Below, one piece after another: positions 25,053 through 37,607 of a stretch of DNA of 64,000 bases. The translations under genes were made by a program, and so were the position numbers. The notes beneath the pieces are model-generated. The model saw only the letters and a list, made by a program, of their open reading frames with translations. It did not search any database and was not told where the DNA came from. How positions within the stretch are numbered: the first letter of the stretch is position 1; every line of letters begins with the position of its first letter. The DNA is from Ehretia macrophylla (taxonomy: Eukaryota > Streptophyta > Magnoliopsida > Boraginales > Ehretiaceae), in contig CM075765.1 of NCBI GenBank assembly GCA_037974665.1, forward strand, positions 63,599,747-63,663,746, read 5' to 3'.

Positions 25053-27064
25053 AAGAGGTACGGAGGTCGATTTTTTCGTAAAGGACCTACTCCTTTATGT
25101 GTCAAATAGTGCTTGAAGGGTATAAAAATATTTTCAGTCAAGGACGGTATTTTTCCCTTACGACCTTTAAAAAAGAAAGCTTGTATAGAGACATCAGTAC
25201 CAAAGGATAACTAAAAGTTAATAAGATAATCTTCCCAATATCCCGGTTTAGTAATCCACATATGGTCAAATTCAAAATTCTTCTCAGTGAAAATATATAA
25301 TTTGCTGGTAACATAAATAATTTTTTTTTTTTTTTTTGGAATTTCATTTTTTCTGGTGAGAGACAACTTGCTTTTTACTTTTATAGTAACAATATTTACA
25401 AAGTTCAAAAAATTACAAGGTGATTTGTATCCTGACATAGATTAAATGAATATAGCTGGAGAGTTGATTTGCTTTATTCTTATTATATTCATAATAAAAT
25501 GCTGACAGGAAACGTGGTATCAGTCGTGAATATAGAAATATTCTCATGCATGTGTATGGTGTACCTACTACTTCATAATAAAGAAAATTAGAACCAAATT
25601 TTCTACACTAATCCGCCGAAATAAATGGCTCTATAAATAATACTGGATAAGCGAGAGATGGCCATATTCAACCACTTACATACACACACTGACTTTATTG
25701 GTCCCACATACAAGATGGTATCCAATTGAGCATGTTGATATGGACTGAATAGATTGCAAGAAAATGATAACTAATTAAGCTGATCAACACATGCAACCTA
25801 CAAATTAAACTGTTGAATTTTGTTTTTGTTTTCAGAGGTATCCCCAATGCGAAATTTTAGACGAACAAGTAAATAAATTAGACACGATCCTGCATACCGG
25901 CTAACCAGAGGCTATAAACTTTGTTCTACTCCCTCTTAGTGACTCGGGCTCAGAATCTGGGGACTCATAATTGTGTTCGAATAAGGCATGATTTAGATTA
26001 ATCATATATAAAAGTTACTGAAATTGGTCCTAAAATGATTAGTTTCCTTCCTAATTCGATCGTGAGACATGAATAAATTTTTAACTCTTGCTACAAACGT
26101 TCCAACACTATATTAATCCATTAAGACTAATGTTTGATAGTCTTGTATGTGAGACCAATAAAGTTTCCCATTACTATACAGATCAAAACACCACTGCTTA
26201 GCTTTGCGAGTTGATGGAAAAATGGCGAGTGGAGGGATGGGGGTGGGTGGAGAAGATGATTTTTATGCTTTTTATTTTTATTTTTTACTTTTTTTTGGGT
26301 AAAGATAGGTATAAGGGCTTTTAGGTCAATTACCTAACTCACATAAAGGCAAAAAATAATCCTAATTGCAGAAATAACACGTGGTATGCACTTTAGACGG
26401 AAAAACAAACGGACAACAAACGGAGGGGAGTGGTTTGTCATTTTTTAAAAATCATAAAGAAGTTCTTAATAGTTTTACTAATACAAAAAAACGAACTGAT
26501 ATATATGTATTTAACACAGGATGAAGTAATATTTACTCTTTTTATTATTCAAGCAATTGCTGCGAAGGGACATATGAAGTCAATTCGGATATATTATTTT
26601 AAAGATTATACTAATGGTTTTCCGAAAACTAATTTAACTACTGCAAAACAACAAAAGTGTAATTTATTGATTTTTAAACAGAGTGTGTCTCCCACTACAG
26701 CGTCTCATACTTGAAAAGGTCCATGAAGACTCGAGAGCATTTGAAAACAAAACAGCTAATGTCTCTATTTTTTTTTTTCCTACATTGCTTCAATAAAGCA
26801 GTCTTTGAATCAAGAAACCACTCTATTACGACTTTGACTAACTGATTCCCTCTTGTCATTATTCACATCGAAATCATTTGACTAATAGTTCGTATGTATG
26901 TTCCTTATCAAGTGGCGTATGATCACTGCTAACCTAAAAAATGACTACTGAGGTAGGTTGATGTATCAAAATAAATGATGGGGCCTTTGTTCCACCTTAA
27001 ATGGTTCTAATATCTTCCACTACTAGGAGTATTTCTTTTTCTTACCGGAGTTTGATAATTACAA

Positions 27065-27392
27065 TAAAGAATAAATACTTTTATTGATCCTTAATTTCGA
27101 TACCAATAATAATTTGATCTCTAATTTCAAATACGTGTTTTTTAGTTCTTCAAGTTTATAAAATAAGACACCGATAGTTATTTGTGCCTTTTTCGTCAAT
27201 TTTTAGTTATTAATTGTACATCTCATGCCAAATTAGTGAAGGACTAATGACGACTGAAAATAGATAAAAAATTAACGATGATTAATTGTGTCCTACTATA
27301 TTAGTTAAAAGAGAAAAATGCTCATTTAGAAAGTTAGGAGACTAAATTATCACTTTCGTCAAAATTAGGAGACTAATAAAAGTAATTACTTT
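27065..27392. mobile_element. Possible degenerate inverted-repeat element
   Basis: The left end (ATACTTTTATTGATC then TTAATTTCG) and the reverse complement of the right end (TTACTTTTATTAGTCTCC then TAATTTTGACG) resemble each other over about 60 bp. The phrase about TAATTT and GATCTC/AGTCTC recurs in both arms. No target duplication was resolved, so the ends are approximate. Confidence 0.4.
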
Positions 27393-28361
27393 AAAATGAA
27401 ACTAGTAATGTTTTTATTTCAGCCGTTGAGATCAATCTATATGAAGTTATAGTTAAAGAAACACTATTTTTTTTTCCTTTCTTTCTTTTTAAAGGGAGTT
27501 AGAAATCAACCTTAATAGGAGAGTTTTTTTTTTTTAACCCCTCACCCCGTGAGATTTAAACCCTAATTTTTAAATGGTTAATAGAAGTAGTTCATTGTTA
27601 AACTACTCCTAAATCTCTTAATTGGTGAAATTTTTTACCCAAGGTTTTTGCTAGTTTTAGCTCTTGTATTCTTGCCTTGGTTACAGGCAATGATCAGCCT
27701 AGATGAATTATAAGTTAATAGTGGTAAGCTAAGATTACCCTTTGATAAGTCGTGCCTAATCATTAGTTAGAAATCATGATGTCTCTTCGACTCTGCTGCC
27801 GTGGCGACGTTCTTTTATTTCACCCATTTGGCCGTGTTTGAATTTATGTCCTCCTAATAACGTTTTAAAATTAATGTTTGTGAAGTGATAAATTTTTAAA
27901 ATCTGTATTTTGGTGCGTCACTTTAAGTACCCCACATACCTGGTTATGCACAACTGCACTTGCCCTAAGAATGAACAGTCAACACCCCATTTGCATAGAT
28001 TTTGACTAGGTGATAAACATATGCATGCAATGAAACCCTTGTTTGTAGTATCTTGATATTACCTCGTAGTGACCGTTTAAACGTGAATGGGACACAGACG
28101 TATGATGTATCACAGATACAGGAGACAGATAATTCCGCCGAAAGGAGAACGAGAAAAAGATAACCATAAAAATGAGTCTGAAATTAGATCAGTAGAGTCT
28201 GTATTGGTTTTGTTGAAATGAAAATATCGCCATTAATTTTTTTTATGACAAAAAACTTATTTTAGATAAAATAATATTAAATTTATTATAAAATTATAAA
28301 TATTGTGTTGCATCTCGATATATGTTTTGAATTAATCAAAACTCATCCTAAAATTAATTAG

Positions 28362-28723
28362 TATTCATGATTAATCAAAACCCATCCTAAAATTAATTAG
28401 TGTTAGATGGAGTAGTCCAAGATATTATAAGGTGATCTAATAATTTATGATTTTCTGATGTGAAATAAATATATATTTTAACACTTTCCCTCACATGTGA
28501 TCTTATTTGAGGGGGACCACACATGAAAGATTGAATACGTGTGAAAGATGACACAAGAAGAAGATAAACAAGGCTAGACCAATAATCCAACTCTAATACC
28601 ATGTTAAAAATCATGAGACTTCATCCTAAAATTAATTGAAGTTAGGTTGAAATAGTCCATAATCTTATAAAATGCTCTAGGAATTTATAATTTTTCGATA
28701 TGTGACAAGTGTATATTCTAATA
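28362..28723 (-). mobile_element. TRIM-like miniature LTR element, copy 1
   Basis: On the - strand the order is LTR (28602-28723), primer-binding-site-like TGGTATTAGAG (28591-28601), a short interior, a purine-rich GTGAGGGAAAG next to the second LTR, then LTR (28362-28483). Each LTR is about 122 bp and begins TRTTARAATA. The PBS fits the initiator-methionine tRNA type with one mismatch. The interior is only about 118 bp, so there is no coding capacity. The outer end of the second LTR overlaps a roughly 40-bp near-duplicate at 28331-28404. A related copy lies at 34256-34730. Confidence 0.65.
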
Positions 28724-29895
28724 ATATTTATAATGAAAAAATTTAAATTTGAACTCAAAATTTTAATCAAAACGAGTCATTACATGACCAGTATTCCACC
28801 CACTTTCTTAACAATGGGGAGAAAATAGAAATACTCTGCGAATGAGTAGTTCTAGAGCAAACTGCTACTGGAAGAAAAAGTGGCTTTCATTGGATTGGAA
28901 TGGTGTTGTGAAGAGGAACTCAAACGAGAACCATAAGGTCTCGACATCGAGGTTATTATTCCAACGATTAGATTGATTCTCAAGTCAAAAAAGTAACTTA
29001 ATTTTCTCTCTTTTTTTTGGCTAGATCATGTGATTGGGAAAAAAGTAAATGATAATTATTACTACAAACTAATAATTAAGTTGGTCCTCCTTTTTGTTTT
29101 TTCTGAAGGAAACAAAAATTGAAATACTAGATTTACCTTTTATTGATTAGTGATCCGTCCTTATATTTCCGTTTAACTCTTTCCCTAATTGTGTATCAAC
29201 TTCTCTTTATGCATTTTTTTCACTTCTTTAAAAAGAAAATTACACAAAAAAAAAAAATATTACAAATGTTGCAATAAACGTATTCTTGAGCTTAATGCAC
29301 GAAAATATACAACTGTTGATTAGCTATATAAATTTTCTTCATTTTTCTCAAGTGCCTAGAGGAAACAACAAAGAACAATGATGATTTTGGACCGATCTTC
29401 AATAATTAATGTGATTGTCTGTGTTGTCACTCGCATACTTTTGATTCGTTGAGCGAGAACCTTACACAATTGATTAAGTATCTTAGTTACAATATTTTTC
29501 TTGCCTCATTTTATTTTGAATTTGCATACAAGCACTTATTTTCGACCACCCCAAACAAAAAATATCCAAGCACTTCTTATGTAACTTGCACGATATATAA
29601 CATTTGCTTTATGCCCAGGTCTAATATATTGAATGGGACAATAAAGACTAATATCATAAAGATTGAGGTATTAAATGTTTCTGCAACATCATTTTCTTTC
29701 TGTAGTTATCATGCCATTAATGTTCAAGGTGGTCCTTTATGTAACCAATCAATTATCAAACCAAGTCCATCACCAAATACAGAGATGGAGCATATACTGG
29801 CCAAGTATGACCAACCTTAATTTTCCCTCCAATATTTACTTTGTCAACAACCAAAATTATCACATTAAACCATGCAGGTTCGAGAAGAATTTCCA

Positions 29896-29926
<31 letters not shown>

Positions 29927-30289
29927 CCCTCCTCTTGGCAAGAATTAAAAAGTTCAATAAAAATTATTCCAAAAACTAATATTGGTACTTTCTTCTACCC
30001 ATAAAGGGAAAACTTGTATGAACCAAATAGTATTGTTTTCTTTGACGAAAAATTAGTTGTAGACATTAATATTATTATTGAAATCATGGGCAGATCTATA
30101 AATTTATGCTTGAGGTTATGAAAGTTAAAACTCTTAATGTTCAATAAAATTTAGTTTGTAAAACCACTCAACCTCCAATTAAAGTTTTATTAACTTTAGT
30201 TTTTAATTATTGATCGTGGATGATTAATTGATATATAAAAAAAAAAAATAGAGTAATATTTTATAGCGATTGTCTTTAAAATCACTTAA
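28724..30289. other. Intergenic AT-rich sequence with a poly-C tract
   Basis: No credible gene is visible. A long open frame at 29449-29820 has no ATG at its start and no recognisable motif. The only striking element is a C homopolymer at 29896-29923. Confidence 0.5.
29896..29923. repeat. C28 homopolymer
   Basis: Twenty-eight consecutive C residues are followed by short C runs broken by T up to 29935. The tract can in principle form a G-quadruplex on one strand and an i-motif on the other. Its length in the assembly may be inexact. Confidence 0.9.
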
Positions 30290-30299
30290 TTTTATCAAA

Positions 30300-31279
30300 G
30301 GGTAAAAGACATTGAGGTCCCTAAGCTTTGTATATTAGGACAACTAGGTCCGTGAGTTCTTTTTTTTCTCTTATCAAGTCCTTCTAAGCTTAACATTGTT
30401 AAATATTTTTAACAAATAGAGGGTATAAGAGTCATTTTGGCTGATTGAAACATAAAAAAATGAAAATCAATAATTTCAAATCCCTCATTCCTGCAGCAGT
30501 CTCCCTCTCCTCCACCCTCTGCCCCAAGCCAAACCTGCCACCACCAAATCGATGGTGTGCTGCTTTACAGAGGATGACAAAATTCGTATTTTAGGCTCTG
30601 TTTGTTTGCCGTCAAATAACTTGCTTGTCGTTACCAAAAAATAATAATAATAACTTGTTTGTGTAAAATAATTTCAGTGAAAAATATTTTCTTAAAAAAT
30701 AAATTATTTTCTTTGGTTCTGTTTGTTTGTCGTAAAATAATTTATTGAGGGAAAATATTTTCCTGAAAAATAAAATACTAAAAAATATTTTTTGGTATTT
30801 GGATATACAGTGAGTTCCATAAAATGTTTTCTTCTCCAAAGGACATGAAAATATTTTTCAGAATTTTGTACTAGTCACAATTATTGGCCGAAAAATATTT
30901 TACAATTGATCAATTTTTCGGTGTTACCATACACCACAAAATTAAACAAAAATAGCCGCAATTTTGACGACAAACAAACAGAGCCTAAAATATGAATTTT
31001 GTCATCCTCTATAAAGCAGCACGCCATCGATTTGGTGGTGGCGGGTTTGGCTTGGAGCAGAGGGTAGAGGAGAGGGTGACTGCTGCAGGAATGAGGAATT
31101 TAGAATTATTGATTTTCATTTTTTTATGTTTCAATCAGTCAAAATGACTCTTATACCCTTTATTTGTTAAAAATATCTAACAATGTTAAGTTTGGAAAGA
31201 CTTGGTAAGAGAAAAAAAAGAACTCAGGGACCTAGTTGTCCTAATAAACAAAGCTTAGGGACCTCAATGTCTTTTATCC
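30300..31279. mobile_element. Mutator-like foldback element, non-autonomous, 980 bp
   Basis: The ends GGGTAAAAGACATTGAGG and, on the other strand, GGATAAAAGACATTGAGG start inverted arms of about 295 bp. A perfect 10-bp direct repeat TTTTATCAAA flanks it (30290-30299 and 31280-31289). Long arms plus a 9-10 bp target duplication point to the Mutator superfamily. The loop (30594-30985) itself begins and ends with inverted GGCTCTGTTTGTTTG and contains AAAATATTTT-rich sequence, so it may derive from another MITE. No transposase is present. Confidence 0.85.
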
Positions 31280-31289
31280 TTTTATCAAA

Positions 31290-34250
31290 TCACTGACATG
31301 CATTTATCAACCTCCTTTGTATCATGAAATCAAACGACAAACAGGCATTTATCTATCTCCTTTTTATAATGAAATCAAATCACTAGCAGGCATTTATGAA
31401 CGTCCAATATAGACAAAAGTGAGGAGCTCTAAGATGATGGATTGATTTTGTTCGTACCAAGTACCCACCAAGTCATTTCAATAAGAGCGCTATGGAAAAT
31501 CGAAACGGACGCAGTCACCCGTCAAACATCACCCACCGTTACTTTTGCGTGGTTTGCACTTGGGCTGGTCTATATTTCCGCAAGTGTGGTCCCGATTTGT
31601 TTCCCACTTTTCCGTTATAGTCTGCGGCAAGGTGGGTCCACGCGGTCCATTTGGGGCCCAAAACCGCCCCTAAAAAGACCAATCCTAATTGGGCTAACGG
31701 ACCATCCTACCTTTCTCTCTCACTCTCTCTCTCTCCGCTGTTCTATTGCTGATTGATACTTCTTTTTACCTTTTTTACCTCGCGTCACCACTTGACCAGA
31801 CGACTTGCAGTTGATTTGATGTATAGTGTACACGCTATGTAAAAGCCAAGAGTTAACGTTTTAGTAAACCAGCTGCGACAGTAAAATTAAAAATAAGAAA
31901 AATTCTTGAAAACAATCAGCTAGTCCAAACGGCTTGCTTTTCTCTTGACATCCATTATTATCACAGAATATGATAATTTCTGACAAATAAGATGTATTAT
32001 TTTAATAGGCTCTATATAATCATTTTTAAGCCTTACCCAAAAAGGAGAGTTCACTTTAAAATTGTTGCTTTTTTGGATGATAATTTTCACCCTAATCAGT
32101 CTACAAAGATTGGCTTCCAAGAAAATAACAATAATTATCCTTATGAAGGAGACAATCCCAAATTTTAGTGGTTATTAGTGGAGAGTCTGTGACACTTTCT
32201 TTTTCTTTGACCGGGCTATTTTTTTTCTACAAGCAAGCCTTTAGCGGTCAAGAAATGTATATTAAACAAAACTCCCATTATTTGGTATTTGAGTATCTTA
32301 GATTATCCAACTAAATATATGTAGTGTAAATATAACAATGATTTTTTTTTTTTTTGGTGAAATGGATAATCATATATGTAGTGTTTATTTATATGCTCGT
32401 CTGGCACATCGTTTATTGTCTATTTGTAAGGTATTAATCATATATTTATCAAATTGTGTTACATAATTATACTGATAAAAAAATTTAATTACACCCCAAT
32501 CAAAAATGACATAATGGTGTAAGGACAATGGCAGATTCACATAGGGGACTGTACCTGACTGTTTTTTTTTTTTTTTAATATATAAGAATATTTTTTATCT
32601 ATTTTTAGTTTGAAATGTCAATTAGTCTTCACTTTTTTTTATTAAAAAAAAAAAAGTCCAATGACCTCTTATTTAAAAAAAAACAAAAAAAAACTATATA
32701 TAAATATTATATTATATATTATAACTTTTTGAATCCACCTTTGTGTAGGAATTTGTAATTTTGACAACTTCAATCGAGACCATTATAACTTTCCTCCCAA
32801 TTCTTTCAAACTCTCCACTTTGTTTATTGATTTTCTTCTCATTATTGCCCAATTGGATTTTTCTTTTTTGTCGGATATTGCATATCATCTCTTCTCGAAC
32901 AATGTATGGACATAAATCAAATCAAATCAAAATTTAAGCAAATCTTATAACGTCTACTGAAGTTAGATTACACTTTATGGACATAAATCAAATCAAATTT
33001 TAAGCAAATCCTATAGCGTCTACTGAAATTAAATTACAATGTATGAACATAAAAATCAAATCAAATCAAATTTTAAACAAATCTTATAACATTTAATGAA
33101 ATTAGATTAATCAATACCATTTATTTTGTTCAACACAATCTCAAAATGAAGATATTTTCTTTTTATGAACAACTCAAATTAGATAAGAATTATATTATAT
33201 TTATTCTAAAATTATAAATTTTGTGATCTAAAAATGTATCTCAACACATACTATAAATTTATTAAAAATAAATAATATTGTGATACAAAAATATAAATTC
33301 AAACTAAAAATTTTTAACCATAACAAACAACTATTTAAACACTCTATCAAACCCTAAATCACAAAACAAGAACGTTGCTTTGTCCGTACATATATGTAAA
33401 GTTAAGATATGGTTTTCTTTTTCATCTTCTACGCCTACGGTGAATAGTTTGCTTTTACAAGGATTAATAATAACAAGACAACAACCAAAAATATCACGCG
33501 CAAAAATCAAGTCATGACAAGAGAGCGGCGATGTGGATTCGCCGTATATTGACGTGTCAATACAAACTGGGAAAGTCTAGTGGGACCCAATTTCAGGACC
33601 CCGAACAGAGCGGGAGGAAAGGTGGTACACGTGGACATTCATGACATGGTGTTGTCATATCAATGTCTAATTGGGCCCCACTCCAGTATGGTTGCCACGT
33701 CATTCGCGCCTCATCAACTGTGGATCTGACATAGACCGCCCTCCGTATCTAGACCTTTGTAGCAAGACTCGGTGGGGGCTTGCCATCATTGCATTATCTG
33801 CTTTCTTTTCTGGTTTTTTTGAATTTTTTTGTCTTGGTTTTGTATGAAGTTTAAAATGAATGAATTTAGTCATAACGTGCCAACAATATTCAATAATTAT
33901 GAATCATTTATATCACGTAATATTTGTATTTCACAATCATAGAATTTTGTATCATGTAAAAGTTTTTTTATAAAATAATAGTCAACTCTAACTTTGTTCT
34001 TAACATATGAACCCCACACGCTAATAAAGTTCACATTTCTATTAAGTATATATTAAAAAACTTTTAACGTATTTAAAAATTCTCAATAACGTAATAATAT
34101 CATAAAAGCTTCTTTAGTCGATTCTGAACCCATTCACCCTATCAAAATCAAAGTGTGAACAAAACTTCACTTTATGCATCAAGTGCCACTGAGAGAGAGA
34201 GATATATATTTTTTTTTGAGTCAAAAAATTAAGAGATATATATCGTAACA
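31290..34250. other. Gene-free interval with promoter-like islands
   Basis: No coding sequence is visible. Two segments stand out by higher GC: 31440-31745, ending in a CT-rich stretch like a plant 5' leader, and 33530-33780, with CACGTG, TGACGTG and CCACGTC motifs. No gene follows either. A tandem repeat occupies 32903-33112. Confidence 0.45.
32903..33112. repeat. Three tandem units of about 66-73 bp
   Basis: The units start near 32903, 32974 and 33040. Each reads roughly TRTATGRACATAAATC, then (AAATC)n, TTTAARCAAATC and a variant of GTCTACTGAAATTA. They differ by substitutions and in the number of AAATC repeats. Confidence 0.8.
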
Positions 34251-34255
34251 TTGGG

Positions 34256-34730
34256 TATTAGAATATATATTTATCCTATATAGAAAAATCATAAACTCTA
34301 AAGTCACTTAATAAAATCTTAGGCTATTCCACTTGATACCAATTGGTTTTAAGATAGAACTCCATGATTCTTAATATAGTATCAGAACTAGACCCATGGT
34401 CTAGTCTCATTCATCTTTCGCGTGTCACTCATCTCAAATTAGGTTCACTTGTTTTCAATCTTTCGCGTGTGCATAGTCCATGCACTTTTAATCTTCCACA
34501 TGTGTTATCTACTACATGTGTATTCAATCTTCTAAGTGTGACCATCTCAAAATAAGGTTCACTCGTGTTCAATCTTCCACGTGTGACCCTCTCAAATTAG
34601 GTCACACGTGAGGGGAAGTATTAGAATATACATTTGTCTCACATAGAAAAATCATAAACTTTTAGACCACTTAATAAAATCTTGGGATACTCCACTTGAC
34701 ACTAATTAATTTTAAGATGGAACCTCATGA
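34256..34730 (+). mobile_element. TRIM-like miniature LTR element, copy 2
   Basis: The 5' LTR at 34256-34376 (121 bp) is followed at once by TAGTATCAGAAC, a degenerate methionine-tRNA primer-binding site. An interior of about 240 bp with repeated CTTCCACGTGTG-like motifs leads to the purine tract GTGAGGGGAAG and a 3' LTR starting at 34619. TTGGG directly precedes the 5' LTR (34251-34255) and also follows CATGA at 34731-34735, a likely 5-bp target duplication. If so, the 3' LTR has lost its last roughly 9 bp. It is the same family as 28362-28723, in opposite orientation. Confidence 0.7.
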
Positions 34731-34740
34731 TTGGGTTACA

Positions 34741-37600
34741 CAATTATTATATTTATAATACACATACACTAAATATAATATACACAAATAATATATATCA
34801 ACAGAGGCGTGTTAGTTTAAATTTCAGGAAATTGTGCGCATTAATAAGTAATAGCCAACAATCGTCAAATGACAAAAAAAAAAAAAAAGCCAACAATCGT
34901 CACATAAGTTGATAAAGTTTTTTTTATATAAATATTAGAGATGCATAAATTGGACAAGATAAGTGGCAATTTAACATACTTATCATTTACTTGCCGAAGA
35001 TTAATTCCAGAGGCTTGATATTTGGAATAGATATTTTGATAACTCAGAACATAGGTGGTCAGAAAACAGTTAGAAAATGTCATATAGTATCAATAGTCTA
35101 ATTTAAATTGCTTATACTTAAGTATTTGTATTTCTTTATCTTATTCACTGTAATTTTGTTGTATAAATTATCATCTGGAGCCTAATTTTATCACAATTTA
35201 TACAATACTTAATTCAGCTTGATTTGTATAGTTCTTTAAGTAGATGCTCATATATGAAGCTAAGTTCTTTCATCTTATCATATAGTATTTGAATTGCATT
35301 ATCATTATCCAAAAATGATAGAAATTAGTTGTAAATCATAAAAAATTTCAAATATACATAGCTGAGGAAATTAATAAAATATAAAAAAATACACCAAGTG
35401 ATAGAGACGGATAAATTTAGCGACAACCATTAATCCTTCGAACGAATTCCTCGTTGATTTTTCACGCATTCTATAATAAATAAGTCTTAATGGTTTTGTC
35501 GTGTGAAAAGGAAAAGAGAAAGAAATACTTACCCAAAAGTATTTCACTTTTCTATTCGCTAGAAATCCTTAAAGTACTATTGATAAACTATATAAAAGAA
35601 AAAATACGTGTCCAATTTTGTAGGTGTTCAAGGTAAGAGTAGATATTCTGAGAAATTTCAATGAGTCTTGGTTCAATAATATCTATCCATATTTGTCTAT
35701 TGTTGGGTGAATTATTTACATATTATTTCAACACATTTTTATTTAATATTTGTTAGTTCTCAAGTGATTTTTGGACAATCTAATGAGTTTTTGCGTTCGT
35801 TCTTATGACATAGGTATTATTTGTGAGAAAGAATGATTTCAGGGCTAAATTGGAGAGGGAAACATTCAACATTCATGAGTTGAAGACGAAAAACAATCCG
35901 AAGACGGACTTTTGTCACAATTTTCCTTGAAAATCCTAGTTTTTCCTCTTTCTTTCACAATGAATTATATTAAGCTTTGGATTAAGTTTATTTTCTTGAT
36001 TATGTTTTAAGTTATTTTTTTAGGGCTACGATGTAGTTGGATTAAGAACACTTAAATTCATTTAGTTTGATTAATTGATGAACTATTCTTATTATAAGTT
36101 GAGTATTTCATTCTAAACTTAATGTTTGTGATTATCTGACCAACAATTACATGATTTGTGATTTGATTTAAGACTGAGAAGTGATAATTGAATTAGACTA
36201 CGTTTGAAATACCATTAGATCATCATAAGATAGAAATATTTATGAGATATTGTGCAGTACTATAAATTTCTAGGGTTTAATGAGTTCCATAAGTTAATTC
36301 ACAGTTATCACAGAGATGTAGTTAGTTTGATTATTGGAATATGTTATTGATGCTTGAGAAAAATTAATAATCACCTTAGAGAAATTCGCTGGCAACATAG
36401 AAAATAGACATTAATTATTTCAAATCAAAGGAATCAAGTGGGATTAATCTTGGTAAAGTCGGAAACCCTAAAGCCTTTTAATTATTGTTTTATCCTCTTT
36501 TATTGATTTCATAATTGTTTAGTGTTAATTTCAAATTCACTTTAGTTATTAGTTGTTATCTGCAAACTCTCAAATTTTGGTTATCCAAATAAAGTTAGAG
36601 CTAGATTAATTTCGGTAGTTAGTAAAGTCGGAACGATCTCTATTCACTACTTTATTACTTATTGCAATATGTATACTTGCGTTATATTTTTCACATCTAT
36701 CTTATTTTGTTGTCTCTCTATGTTTGATTTTGTACACAACTCTTATCGCTAACTTTTTTCTTCCATGTCAATTCTCGTATTCAAAATTATTTTTTAATCT
36801 AGTCATACATGAGAATGAATGTTAAAGAATATATAATTATCTCACTTTGAAAAATCCAAAATTTTAAAATCATGATATATGATATTAGGCTATTCCACCT
36901 ATATATTATTATTTAGTTTTACATACCGTCTGCAAAAAAAAAAAAAAACATAAAATTTTGCAAAATTCATTTACAAATTTAATTACTTGTGTTTGAAAGC
37001 ACTTTTTTTTGAAAAATTAAAAACCTAAGATTTGCAAATTATGAATTTTATCAAGTTTTTTAAAAATCTTTGTTCAAAATGTAGAATTTACAAATTCACC
37101 TCCACCAAATTGGTTATTTATCTTTTAAAGACAAAATTATCTTTTAGGTTGTCTTTTATTTTTCACTGTCATTCTTCTACTCTCTCTACTCCTCTCCCGT
37201 TCTCATTTCTACTACAATTACTTCTTCTTCGTGTTCTTGCGAGTTTCTTCGCCGCCAAATTTCTTCTCAGTATATTTCAATACAAGCTTTTTCTTCATCC
37301 TCAAACTAAAAAGTTAAAGGTTGTTGTCACGAGAGAAAAACAGTAAGCTTATTAAACTCTTGTGCACGCAATTCACTAATTTTTGTTTTTTCTTTGCGTG
37401 CTCATTACTTTCTTATTACTAACTTTTGTTACTGAAAGTTTAGACAAACCATGAATTATTATAAATTTAGCTAATTTTTAGTTTGTCCAATTAGGTAAAG
37501 ATATATCATATTATTTTTCAATTAGATATAGAACGCATTGGTACGAAAGTGCACTTTATTTGTATAAATAATTACTTATATTTTTTAAGCAAGTGAAAAA
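34741..37600. other. Intergenic AT-rich sequence
   Basis: No gene is visible. At 36820-36905 a fragment starting TGTTAAAGAATATATAATT and containing GGCTATTCCACCT resembles a truncated LTR of the TRIM family at 34256. Other parts (35380-36720) look like non-coding retroelement leader sequence, but I cannot anchor that. Confidence 0.4.
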
Positions 37601-37607
37601 TTAGTTT

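Larger units (their letters stand above)
24100..28361. other. Gene-free interval downstream of SDH1
   Basis: No credible coding sequence is visible. It contains a roughly 26-bp minisatellite at 24952-25052 and a possible inverted-repeat element near 27065-27392. The rest is AT-rich spacer with homopolymer tracts such as T17 near 25321-25338. Confidence 0.55.

Noticed and set aside
29449..29820. A 123-codon open frame
   Set aside because: It starts at TTG, has no recognisable motif, and lies in AT-rich DNA where long chance frames are common.
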